Below are positions 16,787 to 23,728 of a DNA stretch of 38,711 bases, in pieces (the stretch's first letter is position 1; each line of letters begins with the position of its first letter). The DNA lies in the IMG/VR virus record IMGVR_UViG_3300032156_000037, positions 1 to 38,711 of that record; one strand, 5' to 3'. The translations under genes and the position numbers were made by a program. The DNA is from a virus. A model generated the notes under the pieces. It did no database searches. It was not told where the DNA came from and worked only from the letters and a program-made list of their open reading frames with translations.

Positions 16787-18762
16787 TGCAATCCATCTCC
16801 CCGCTTGTCGCTTCAGACTTTCTTGCGAAGGTCAAGCGGCCCCGCTATAAGTTCGAGATTCACGTCGGCGCGGCCTGGGTGAACCTCTGCGACCTGAACG
16901 GCGTCTATTACCTCAAGACGATTAGCGTCAACCCCTCGGGCGCGGGCGCGACGCCGGACGTGATGGCCGGGACGTGGAGTGCGGAGATACGTAACCCCGG
17001 CGGGATATTCCACCCGCTCCATCCGACTTCCGACTACGCCGACTATTTCCGCATCGGCCGCGAAGTCCGCATCTCCATCGGCGGGAATATCGGCGGGGCG
17101 GACCGTTACTATCAACGCCTCATCGGCTACATGGACGCACCGACATTCAACCATAAGTCGCGCTCGGTCTCCCTTTCCGGCTGTGACTACTCGAAGCAAC
17201 TCGCGGATACGGCACTTCGGAGCCCGGATAATTTCTGGGGGAGCTCGGCGACCTATTCGACCATCGCTTCGGTCATGGTCCTGGGCTCGGAGATATACGA
17301 CGAGGCCGACGCGATGGAGATCGGCGTCCATGAGGCGAACAACGTCACGAACTGGGTTGTGGCGGACGGGACGTTTGAATCGTTTACAGATGGCGGCGGC
17401 GGGTCAACCTATGTCGGGTTGCTTCAGCCGATAGACGACACCGATGCCCCGGTCACATATGATGACAATATCGGGAACTTTACAGTGGGAACGACCTATG
17501 TCGTCTCATTCAATTATAAGCGAACATCTCCCTGGACTCCGGGAACAAAACTATCCTGTTATATTTACGAATCCGGGACATACACCTGTTGGGGAAGCGT
17601 TGCCAACCTTTCTTCGGCAACCTGGGCGGCGGCATCATTCCAGTTTGTCTGCCCGAAAACGACGACAGCACGGATGACGTTCAAAATGTCGGCGCAATAT
17701 AAAGCCGGTGCCGTCGATATCCAGGTCGATCAAATCTCCATCAAGCCGATCACGGGCGACGCCATCAACGCGCCCTACGAGCTCCCCTCGGCGTCCAATG
17801 GCCCCTATCTGGCCGTCCTCGACGATGCGGCGATTTGCTTCGGGCAAGCCAACAACGAATGGATCTTCGACGAGGCCACGAACTTATTGACGTTCTCCGA
17901 GAAGAAAATAATCGCCGCCGGGACGAACAATCTCGTCGTCTACTATTTCACGACCCAGGATATCATAGACGTTCTGGGCGATGTGTTGTCGTCGTCCGGC
18001 CTTTACGTGGACCGGGCGGCGGCGCTTGCGGCGATGGATTACACGGACCCGGACATCTCGCTGGATAAGGTCTGGTTCGAGCCGAGGACGATGAGGCTTG
18101 CCGCGATAAAGCAGATCTGCGAGCGGTCGAACTATCGCTTTTGGTTCGCCTACGACGGAACGCCCACCTTCAAGCCCGCGCCCGTGGCCGGGTCGCCCGT
18201 GTTCAGCTTCCCGTCCTTCGGGAACCTCTCCGCGCTCGATGACAAGCAGGACTTGGAGCAGATCAGGAACCGTATCGTCATCGAGGGGATAGAGCGGGGG
18301 GCTTTCGTCACGGCCAAGGACAAGGAAACGAGCCGATTCACGGGGACGGCCTCGGACGGGACTTCCATCGACGTCTACCTCGAACATACGGAGACAATCC
18401 AGAACCACCTCTTCCAGGACCAGAACTCTATCGACGCGATGTGCGCCGTGATCCTGGCCGAGCGGAAAGACCCGGTCTGGTTCGCAACACTTAACATCCC
18501 CAACCCCGTGCCGCTCGAAGTGGGGGATACGATTTCATGGTTCGTGGACTTTGCGACGGTCAATGTCCTGAGCGGCGGGACGTTCCTCTCCACGCCGGGG
18601 GATACGATAGACGGTGGTTCATTCCTCGTAGAACCAGAGGATACGATAGACGGTGGGACGTTCCTCGGAAGCGCGACCTTATGGGTGACGGGAATCATCC
18701 GCGCCATCAGCATCAGCAATAGCACGGCAACTTACACGTGCGAAATCACGGCCTACGAATAG
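16786..18762 (+). CDS. tail hub / baseplate-like protein with inserted carbohydrate-binding-like module
   Basis: 658 residues. The N-terminal about 180 residues are beta-rich hub-like (GTWSAEIRNPGGIFHPLHP, RVYISI-type strands, YMDAPTFNHKSRSVSLSG). Residues about 184-322 look like an inserted jelly-roll module of the CBM_4_9 kind (NNVTNWVVADGTFESFT, YVVSFNYKRTS, VDIQVDQISIKPIT). The hub sequence then resumes (ICERSNYRFWFAYDG), ending with three short 13-residue repeats (separate entry) before ATYTCEITAYE. It probably forms the tail tip and contributes to surface binding. The hub assignment is from gene order and overall pattern. Confidence 0.75.
   Translation: MQSISPLVASDFLAKVKRPRYKFEIHVGAAWVNLCDLNGVYYLKTISVNPSGAGATPDVMAGTWSAEIRNPGGIFHPLHPTSDYADYFRIGREVRISIGGNIGGADRYYQRLIGYMDAPTFNHKSRSVSLSGCDYSKQLADTALRSPDNFWGSSATYSTIASVMVLGSEIYDEADAMEIGVHEANNVTNWVVADGTFESFTDGGGGSTYVGLLQPIDDTDAPVTYDDNIGNFTVGTTYVVSFNYKRTSPWTPGTKLSCYIYESGTYTCWGSVANLSSATWAAASFQFVCPKTTTARMTFKMSAQYKAGAVDIQVDQISIKPITGDAINAPYELPSASNGPYLAVLDDAAICFGQANNEWIFDEATNLLTFSEKKIIAAGTNNLVVYYFTTQDIIDVLGDVLSSSGLYVDRAAALAAMDYTDPDISLDKVWFEPRTMRLAAIKQICERSNYRFWFAYDGTPTFKPAPVAGSPVFSFPSFGNLSALDDKQDLEQIRNRIVIEGIERGAFVTAKDKETSRFTGTASDGTSIDVYLEHTETIQNHLFQDQNSIDAMCAVILAERKDPVWFATLNIPNPVPLEVGDTISWFVDFATVNVLSGGTFLSTPGDTIDGGSFLVEPEDTIDGGTFLGSATLWVTGIIRAISISNSTATYTCEITAYE
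18562..18678 (+). repeat. three tandem 13-residue repeats near the end of the tail hub protein
   Basis: Units of 39 bp encode NVLSGGTFLSTPG, DTIDGGSFLVEPE and DTIDGGTFLGSAT. The block GATACGATAGACGGTGG is identical at 18601-18617 and 18640-18656, so duplication of the last two units is recent. Repeat number could vary between relatives. Confidence 0.85.
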
Positions 18763-18773
18763 GGAGAAGGAAT

Positions 18774-20516
18774 ATGAAAAAGAAACTCACGACGTTCATC
18801 GGCCTGCTTCTTTTGATAGCGGGACTTCAGTTCGTCATGGCCCCGCAGTCAAGCCTCATCGGGCAGACCTACCGCATCCTCGTCCGGCGGGGACTCGCCG
18901 CCGACCTGCCTGCGTTGGCGACGGGAGAATTCGGTTTCTCTACCGACACGAAGGAACTGCACATCGGTTCCGCCGTCGGCAACCTCCGCGTCATGGGCGA
19001 CTACATCACGCCGGAGATGTACGGTGCGAAGGGCGACGGGGTGACGGATGATACGGCGGCGATACAGGCGGCGATTGATGCGGCAGAAGATGGCGAAGTT
19101 CACTTATCAAAGAAAACCTATTGTCATACGGGACTTTCAATTACCCACAATTTAAAATTAACCGGAGTAGGATGGGACTTTTATGGCTCAGTTTTGTTTA
19201 ATATCGGTGTCGGAACCGGATTGACAATCATAAATGACGATTATACCGGATGTATTCTTTCTGATTTATGTCTCAAGGGAAGTGCAACGACGGGGAATGC
19301 GTTAGATTTACGCGGCGAAGGCCAGACGACATTCCGAAATGTTTATCTCTTGAACGGTGGCGGTTACGGAATCAAATTCCTAAACGGGGGCCATACGAGC
19401 ATTGTGCGTTTATCGAATTGTAGAATTCAAAACATGGCCCTAGATGGAATCTATGGGAGGAGTGAACCGACTGCCCAAATTAATGGAATCAATATACTCG
19501 ATTGCGAAATTACCGCAAACGATGGCGATGGTATAAATCTTTGGGCCAATAATCTAAACATCGAAAGAAATGTCATACAAGGCAACGATGGGGCGGGTGT
19601 AAGATTGACCGGTAGCGACATGGTTACCGGAGATGCCTCCATTTCCGGAGTGAATATTATTGATAATTACCTTGAATTAAACAAGGGCGGAAGCATCGCC
19701 GGGATAACAGAATACAATGTCGTTGGACCCATTGTTCATTATTGTTGGAATTTGCGTATTGAGGGAAACCGACTATCTTTATCCGCAGCTCAGGCCAATC
19801 CAGGAATTACTGCCCAAATAGATTTATCTGGAACCACTGATTCGGGAACAGAATATACGGGGTTATTTATTGGCCCAAATTCATACCATGATGATCTTGA
19901 TTATATCGATTTGAATTATAAGGCCGACACATCGTGTATCGTGGTTGTCGGCCAGGGAACACTGGTGACGAAATATAAACAATTAAATAATGCTCATGTG
20001 ATTTCGTCTCAGACGCTGTATTCCAATGAGGATGGGAATGTCGGTATCAAACAGAAAATTTTCGGGGGGGGCGGGACGAAGATTCTTGCCATTGCTACGG
20101 GGGTGGCTCCCTCCACTTCCCCCGCCGACGCCTATCAGCAATACTCGAAGGATGCCGGGGCCGTCGCGGGTCAGGCCGGGCCGCACTTCCGCACAGAGGG
20201 CGGCGGCATCTTTGGGATGCGCTCCGATACCGGGACGACGCTCCAATATGTTTACCAGGCCGACGCCCTTGCCGACGATGGGACGGTCACGCTCCCGGAT
20301 GCGACGAGCGGGATGGTGCTCGTTTCCTGTAACGGCGAGGCGGGGATGTGGCTCGTCCAGGCTGACGGCACGGTGACGAAGATAAGCGGCTCGACGAACA
20401 CGGCGGCGGCGAATACCGACGCGAACCTGTGCGTCTATGATGGCGGGACCGGGGCCATCGTCAAGAACCGGCTCGGCGCGACGGGTGAGATAAGGATCGT
20501 CTATTACTACAACTAG
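18774..20516 (+). CDS. beta-helix tailspike (pectate-lyase-like), probable receptor-binding depolymerase
   Basis: 580 residues from ATG 18774 (GGGAGAAGG upstream). The first 25 residues look like a signal peptide or membrane anchor (KKKLTTFIGLLLLIAG). Residues about 44-66 are the phage fibre motif LPALATGEFGFSTDTKELHI. Residues 76-100 contain YITPEMYGAKGDGVTDDTAA, the start signature of Pectate_lyase_3 beta-helices. Right-handed beta-helix coils follow to about residue 420. The C-terminal part (APSTSPADAYQQYSKDAG) is a trimerisation/attachment-type domain. It likely degrades a host polysaccharide. Bases 19085-20030 are clearly more AT-rich than both flanks, so the beta-helix was probably swapped in. 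An internal ATG at 18837 would omit the hydrophobic leader. Confidence 0.85.
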   Translation: MKKKLTTFIGLLLLIAGLQFVMAPQSSLIGQTYRILVRRGLAADLPALATGEFGFSTDTKELHIGSAVGNLRVMGDYITPEMYGAKGDGVTDDTAAIQAAIDAAEDGEVHLSKKTYCHTGLSITHNLKLTGVGWDFYGSVLFNIGVGTGLTIINDDYTGCILSDLCLKGSATTGNALDLRGEGQTTFRNVYLLNGGGYGIKFLNGGHTSIVRLSNCRIQNMALDGIYGRSEPTAQINGINILDCEITANDGDGINLWANNLNIERNVIQGNDGAGVRLTGSDMVTGDASISGVNIIDNYLELNKGGSIAGITEYNVVGPIVHYCWNLRIEGNRLSLSAAQANPGITAQIDLSGTTDSGTEYTGLFIGPNSYHDDLDYIDLNYKADTSCIVVVGQGTLVTKYKQLNNAHVISSQTLYSNEDGNVGIKQKIFGGGGTKILAIATGVAPSTSPADAYQQYSKDAGAVAGQAGPHFRTEGGGIFGMRSDTGTTLQYVYQADALADDGTVTLPDATSGMVLVSCNGEAGMWLVQADGTVTKISGSTNTAAANTDANLCVYDGGTGAIVKNRLGATGEIRIVYYYN

Positions 20517-20521
20517 CATGG

Positions 20522-20707
20522 ATGTCTCAGGGCCGATACCTACGCATATACCGATGCGACCAGTGCATCTCACAGATGCCGGGGGCCGAGACTGCCCCTT
20601 GCGGATTCTGCTCGAAGTATAGGCGGAACTGTCCGCCGAACGGCATCCCGGACTTTTGTAGGCTCCCCCGAATCACGAAAAGGCGGCGTGCGCGGAAGGG
20701 GGCCTAG
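20522..20707 (+). CDS. small Cys-rich, probable zinc-binding protein
   Basis: 61 residues. Six Cys residues are arranged CDQC, CGFC, C and C, followed by a basic tail KRRRARKG. This spacing suggests one or two structural zinc sites and nucleic acid binding. No strong ribosome site is visible, and it follows the tailspike after 5 bases. It is the last + strand gene before the attachment region. It could be chance coding, but the ordered Cys pairs argue for a real gene. Confidence 0.5.
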   Translation: MSQGRYLRIYRCDQCISQMPGAETAPCGFCSKYRRNCPPNGIPDFCRLPRITKRRRARKGA

Positions 20708-20825
20708 GAACGCGCCTGCGGGGCGAACTCCTTTTCCCGCCCCCCTCATGCGGGGATGGACCCCGGGACGCGAATTTGACGGACAAAACCCCCCGAATTT
20801 AGGCACTTGGGGGCTTGGGCAGAGA

Positions 20826-20845
20826 CGTGTCCACGGGGTGTCCGT
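20826..20845 (+). repeat. paired GTGTCC element 1 (candidate integrase arm site)
   Basis: CGTGTCCACGG followed directly by GGTGTCCGT. It is one of three such pairs around attP and the integrase remnants. Spacing and clustering resemble arm-type integrase sites, but binding is inferred only. Confidence 0.4.
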
Positions 20846-20944
20846 AAATCATGCCCATCGGCCCGGCTCGATTGACTCGTCTTGTCTCGTTCTTTCCCAT
20901 ATAAATCAGGGTTGGTTTGCTCCTGCCCTGAGAAGGCATATTCC

Positions 20945-20986
20945 TTCCTAACCCGCAGGCCCCCCGTTCAAGTCGGGGCAGGGGCG
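20945..20986 (+). other. tRNA-Arg(CCU) 3' half: candidate attP core
   Basis: The 42 bases fit tRNA positions 32-73 without adjustment: anticodon loop TTCCTAA (anticodon CCT), 3' anticodon strand CCCGC, 5-base variable loop, T-arm CCCCG-TTCAAGT-CGGGG, acceptor strand CAGGGGC and discriminator G. The preceding bases do not pair with CCCGC, so the 5' half is missing. CCA is not encoded. Phages that integrate into tRNA genes carry exactly such a 3' half, beside the integrase gene, as here. By chance, GCTCCTG at 20919-20925 could pair with the acceptor strand, but no D-arm or anticodon stem exists. Confidence 0.8.
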
Positions 20987-21009
20987 CTTTCCTTACCCCA
21001 CAATATCAG

Positions 21010-21320
21010 TTACTTAGCCGAATGGTGGGGTAAAACATCCGCATGCCGGTGTCCGGCCAACGTGTCCACGGCCTGACGTTGTAACCTCGGGTTGGAGTGC
21101 GAATAAAGAAGGGTTGTCATGTAGGCCGAATGGCCGGCAAGTTGGGAAATTGTAACAACGTCAACCCCGGCGGCCAAGAGTTTCGAGCAAAATTTATGCC
21201 TCAAAAGATGAACGTGAAATGGCACCCCCGCGTTCTTCGATATCGTCGCCGTGAGTTTCCGCAAGATGCTGTTGCTTGTCCTGCCGGGGATCTGAAAGAC
21301 GTATTGGCCCTCATGCCGCC
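21010..21320 (-). pseudogene. tyrosine recombinase remnant B (C-terminal catalytic part)
   Basis: Minus-strand frame reading from about HEGQYVFQIPGRTSNS to the TAA at 21010-21012. It contains the recombinase box HVHLLRHKFCSKLLAAGVD, then ISQLAGHSAYMTT and LLYSHSN with the catalytic Tyr, so the R-H-R-H-Y tail is nearly complete from the second Arg onward. The core-binding and N-terminal domains, including the first catalytic Arg, are absent. Upstream sequence in this frame is out-of-frame translation of remnant A. A functional enzyme is unlikely. It lies beside the half-tRNA, so it once acted on that att site. Confidence 0.8.
21048..21071 (+). repeat. paired GTGTCC element 2 (candidate integrase arm site)
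   Basis: GGTGTCCGG, a 4-base spacer, then CGTGTCCACGG. It lies within the 3' end of integrase remnant B, where the minus strand reads VDTLAGHRHAD. It shares the CGTGTCCACGG word with element 1. Confidence 0.4.
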
Positions 21321-21334
21321 GGCCGGCCAGGATC

Positions 21335-21465
21335 GCCGCGGCCCAGGGCCTCGGAGACCATGATCGTCGAGGCCGTGTGGCGGAGATGATGGAAGGTGAA
21401 GTCGTGGATCCCAGTGATCCGGCGGACGGCCTAGAGCGGACCTGTCCAGAATCGGTCCTGGCTTG
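21335..21465 (-). pseudogene. tyrosine recombinase remnant A (internal catalytic segment)
   Basis: In a different minus-strand frame the DNA reads DRFWTGPL, stop, AVRRITGIHDFTFHHLRHTA, then STIMVSEALG before running into a stop just past the junction with remnant B. The HHLRHTA box is the second catalytic Arg region of another integrase. An in-frame stop and loss of the Tyr segment show it is dead. Two LRH boxes in a row mean this is not one frameshifted gene but pieces of two recombinases. Confidence 0.7.
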
Positions 21466-21541
21466 CTCTGTACGAGGCGAACGCTTTTTAGCTACCTCTG
21501 GGACGGGGGAGGGCCGGAAAATCAAAGCTCAATCAATAAAA

Positions 21542-21567
21542 CCCCCTGCCGCTTGAAGATTAGGGGG
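21542..21567 (-). terminator. hairpin followed by T-run on the minus strand
   Basis: CCCCCT (21542-21547) pairs with AGGGGG (21562-21567) around a 14-base loop. On the minus strand it is followed by TTTTATTG, giving a weak intrinsic-terminator shape. The G-run at 21563-21571 is unusually long. The rest of 21466-21711 shows no gene; it holds the third GTGTCC pair and AT-rich sequence leading into the promoter. Confidence 0.35.
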
Positions 21568-21569
21568 GG

Positions 21570-21590
21570 GGTGTCCGTGGCGTGTCCACG
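21570..21590 (+). repeat. paired GTGTCC element 3 (candidate integrase arm site)
   Basis: GGTGTCCGTGG followed directly by CGTGTCCACG. Like element 1 it sits just after a C-run/G-run inverted repeat, so elements 1 and 3 form imperfect larger repeats flanking the att/int remnant. Confidence 0.4.
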
Positions 21591-21711
21591 AATCGGCCCG
21601 CCCGGTAGCGTCGAAATGCGCCGCTCTCCGAAACGATTAAATTTGGCACGGTTCCGCTCCCGGCAATAAACGTGCCAAATTCAGGCCTCATAAAATAAAT
21701 ATCTTTCCTTA

Positions 21712-21740
21712 TTGACAGCCGTAAATTCGTTTGTTATCAT
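21712..21740 (+). promoter_or_regulatory. strong sigma-70-type early promoter
   Basis: TTGACA at 21712-21717, exactly 17 bp spacer, TATCAT at 21735-21740. That is a perfect -35 and a 5/6 -10. The surrounding DNA is AT-rich compared with the rest. Expected initiation is near 21746-21748, only a few bases from the ATG at 21750. It faces the whole early region. Confidence 0.8.
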
Positions 21741-21749
21741 GGCCGCGTT

Positions 21750-21923
21750 ATGGCAATCAAAAGCAAAGCGAAGATCAAACCCAAGGAGGTCCGCTTTTTC
21801 CGGCTCTCCGATTCGATGTGGAAAAAAATCCAGGAAGAGGCCACGGTCAGGGAGATGACCGCTAGCGAATACGTCCGCCGGATCATCGAAACACACTTGG
21901 CTGCCGATGCCAAGGCGAGGTGA
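21750..21923 (+). CDS. ribbon-helix-helix regulator, probably leaderless
   Basis: 57 residues. Residues about 15-50 fit the RHH (Arc/CopG) fold: strand VRFFRLSDSMW, helix KKIQEEATVREM, turn TASEY, helix VRRIIETHL. A basic N-terminus (AIKSKAKIKPKE) precedes the strand. There is no Shine-Dalgarno sequence, and the promoter places the mRNA 5' end almost at the ATG, so translation is likely leaderless. As first gene of the early operon it is a candidate repressor or autoregulator of the promoter just upstream. RHH is recognised by pattern; its target is inference. Confidence 0.8.
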   Translation: MAIKSKAKIKPKEVRFFRLSDSMWKKIQEEATVREMTASEYVRRIIETHLAADAKAR

Positions 21924-21925
21924 CC

Positions 21926-22267
21926 ATGAACGTCGGCGACCGCGTCAAGGAAATCTCCTCGGGCCGGGCTGGCCGCGTCCTCCGCATCTTCGACATCGAC
22001 AATCAGGGCAACCTGGCCGTCATTCGGTTGGACCACGAAGACCCCCTCTACGGGAGCGTCCCGGTCGCGATCGACGCGGGGAAATTCTTTAAAACGAAAA
22101 CGGACGAACTCGTCGATGACCTCCTGACCACGGAGACCACGAGGGAATCTTCGGACGATCCGGCGGTCGTCGCTGATTGCCGCCGCGCCGCCCGGATCCT
22201 CTGGGCCCGGATCTGGACTGTCGAACGTGCTCGCCGGCGTTTTCAGATGAAGGAAGAGGTGGGGTGA
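21926..22267 (+). CDS. hypothetical early protein with N-terminal SH3-like barrel
   Basis: 113 residues from ATG 21926 (GAGG 5 bases upstream); an in-frame GTG at 21920 is possible. The N-terminus, VGDRVKEISSGRAGRVLRIF then GNLAVIRLDHED, looks like a KOW/SH3-like beta barrel. A charged linker and a C-terminal helix (RRAARILWARIWTVERARRR) follow. It overlaps the nuclease gene by 1 bp. Confidence 0.65.
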   Translation: MNVGDRVKEISSGRAGRVLRIFDIDNQGNLAVIRLDHEDPLYGSVPVAIDAGKFFKTKTDELVDDLLTTETTRESSDDPAVVADCRRAARILWARIWTVERARRRFQMKEEVG

Positions 22268-22767
22268 TGCATCCCAGCGAAAAACAATTTGCAGGTTTGC
22301 TGACCAGCAGGGGAAAAACATGGAAGGCCCAGCCCTGCCGATTCAAACTTGGGCATACGACTTATACCCCGGATTTCTATTGCCTCGAGGATGACGTCTA
22401 TTACGAGGTAAAGAAAACCTGTTCGTCCAAAGAGATCAGGAAGATCATCAGGTTCAAGAAGACCTATCCTAAAATAATCCTCAAGGTTATTTCACCCAAT
22501 GGTTATCCATATTACTGCCCAGGCAGTGATTCCTATTTGTCTGCGCTCGAAAACATCATGGCAATTTTGCTCTCGAAGGACATAACCGAGATCTCTGATA
22601 AGGAACGCGCAATTCTCAACCAATCGGCTCCAAGCATGCATGGGATTCGTCGGCCGTCATTTAGCCATTCGCTATCGCTTGCCAAGACCATCAAGGCGGC
22701 CCGCCGGAGGCCCTGTAAGCCGTTGGCAACGGATGAGCGAACATCGGGCCGGAGACGCCAGAAATGA
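22267..22767 (+). CDS. PD-(D/E)XK-type nuclease
   Basis: 166 residues, starting on TGATG. The N-terminal Glu (SEKQFAGLL), then TYTPDFYCL and YYEVKK, give the E...PD...ExK active site of the PD-(D/E)XK fold. The following KIIRFKKTYPKIILKVIS matches the next helix and strand. The C-terminal 50 residues are basic and probably disordered. Local base composition is lower in GC than its neighbours, hinting at separate acquisition. Likely an early nuclease or DNA-processing enzyme; the target (host DNA, branched DNA) is not known. Confidence 0.75.
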   Translation: MHPSEKQFAGLLTSRGKTWKAQPCRFKLGHTTYTPDFYCLEDDVYYEVKKTCSSKEIRKIIRFKKTYPKIILKVISPNGYPYYCPGSDSYLSALENIMAILLSKDITEISDKERAILNQSAPSMHGIRRPSFSHSLSLAKTIKAARRRPCKPLATDERTSGRRRQK

Positions 22768-22994
22768 CACGAAATAGGGCCAAAAAACAAAAGCCGGCCG
22801 TTCGGCTCTGCCGTTCGTGTTCCGAGTTTTTTCTACCTTATCGCCGCTATCAGCGCTTCTGCTCAGGGCGTTGCCGGAATCTGTTTTGGAGAACGAAGAA
22901 CAAGAGCATGCGATTCGCGGTCGAATCCATCGCCGATATTCAAGCCCGCCTCCGGGCCATCGAAGCCAGGCTCAAGATCAAGGGGGCCAAGTGA
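22764..22994 (+). CDS. small zinc-finger protein
   Basis: 76 residues, ATGA overlap. A zinc finger is clear: CRSC, then FFLPYRRYQRFCSGRCRNLFW with C-x3-C. The pattern C-x2-C...F-x-P...Q-R-F-C-S-x-x-C-R is shared with many small phage and plasmid DNA-binding proteins. The C-terminal half is a helix (IADIQARLRAIEARLKIKG). Probably nucleic acid-binding. Confidence 0.75.
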   Translation: MTRNRAKKQKPAVRLCRSCSEFFLPYRRYQRFCSGRCRNLFWRTKNKSMRFAVESIADIQARLRAIEARLKIKGAK

Positions 22995-23263
22995 TCACCG
23001 TCTACTACCCGCTCCGCTTCTGCGAGATCTGCCGAACTATTAAGCGGGAGGATTGGATGTACTCCGAGGACCGCCCGCTGAGTTTCCCGAGGGCCATGCG
23101 CATCCTCGATTTCATCCACTTCAAGAACCCCGACGACATGAGGCTCATCGACTTTATCAATCGGCACGCGGGATGCACGGCGATGCCTAATCGCAACGGC
23201 ATAGACCACGCGGCCGCCAGGCGCATCGTCATGGCGGCTTACGAAATCATCAAGGAAAAGTGA
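22991..23263 (+). CDS. hypothetical early protein
   Basis: 90 residues, GTG start 22991 overlapping the previous stop (GTGA). It begins ITVYYPLRFCEICRTIKRED, with a lone CxxC that is unlikely to form a full zinc site. The later part is helical (RAMRILDFIHFKN, RRIVMAAYEIIKEK). No family recognised. It belongs to the chain of overlapping early genes. Confidence 0.6.
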   Translation: MITVYYPLRFCEICRTIKREDWMYSEDRPLSFPRAMRILDFIHFKNPDDMRLIDFINRHAGCTAMPNRNGIDHAAARRIVMAAYEIIKEK

Positions 23264-23273
23264 GGAGGGGAAG

Positions 23274-23516
23274 ATGACACAAAGACAGTTTGTCGAATTG
23301 CCAGATGGAATGCTTATTTCCCTTGTCGGAGGGAAGGGGCAGGATTCGGCCCGCGTTGTCGGGCGGGATGCGATAAGGAATGGACTTTTTGTTCGGTATT
23401 CCACCGGAGAAAACTTTTTCGTATCCATCGACAAGGCAGGGCTTTATTACGTTCCAGGCCTTGCCGGGACCAAAACCCAGCGTCGTGATCACCACGCTGG
23501 CCAGACAGGAGCCTGA
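23274..23516 (+). CDS. hypothetical early protein
   Basis: 80 residues with GGAGGGG upstream. Beta-rich (QFVELPDGMLISLVGGKG, NGLFVRYSTGENFFVSID), with no signal peptide or known motif. The C-terminus is hydrophilic. Position in the early operon is the only functional clue. Confidence 0.55.
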   Translation: MTQRQFVELPDGMLISLVGGKGQDSARVVGRDAIRNGLFVRYSTGENFFVSIDKAGLYYVPGLAGTKTQRRDHHAGQTGA

Positions 23517-23518
23517 CC

Positions 23519-23728
23519 ATGCCCCGCACAATTACTGACTCCGAATACGAGGATGCCCGCATGGAGCTGGCCGAGGCGCGGTATCTTCGCCGTGTCACGC
23601 GCCACGAGCCGGAGCGGGCCAAATGCGCGGCGTGCGGGAGGAGGACGGACGTTGCCTTCCTCGACGCGCGCAACGTCTGCCCGGACTGCAAGCCGTTCGT
23701 GGAGGACATCGAGGAGATGTGCAGATGA
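23519..23728 (+). CDS. small zinc-ribbon protein
   Basis: 69 residues. Helical N-terminus (DSEYEDARMELAEARYLRR) followed by a zinc ribbon, CAAC...CPDC, separated by 17 residues. Likely binds nucleic acid or a protein partner. It overlaps the next gene by 4 bp. Confidence 0.7.
   Translation: MPRTITDSEYEDARMELAEARYLRRVTRHEPERAKCAACGRRTDVAFLDARNVCPDCKPFVEDIEEMCR

Larger units (their letters stand above)
20708..21009. other. non-coding attachment region
   Basis: No convincing gene on either strand. The stretch holds short C-run/G-run inverted repeats (CCCCC near 20789 with GGGGG near 20808), the first GTGTCC pair (20826-20845), and the half-tRNA (20945-20986). The integrase remnants begin at its right edge. 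This is the normal layout of a phage attP region. No clear promoter was found in it. Confidence 0.6.

Noticed and set aside
18774-20516. Diversity-generating retroelement acting on the tailspike
   Set aside because: No reverse transcriptase gene, no template repeat and no variable repeat were found in the window.
20919-20986. Complete tRNA gene
   Set aside because: GCTCCTG at 20919 could pair with the acceptor strand, but no D-arm exists, the anticodon stem cannot form, and the length is too short; only the 3' half is real.
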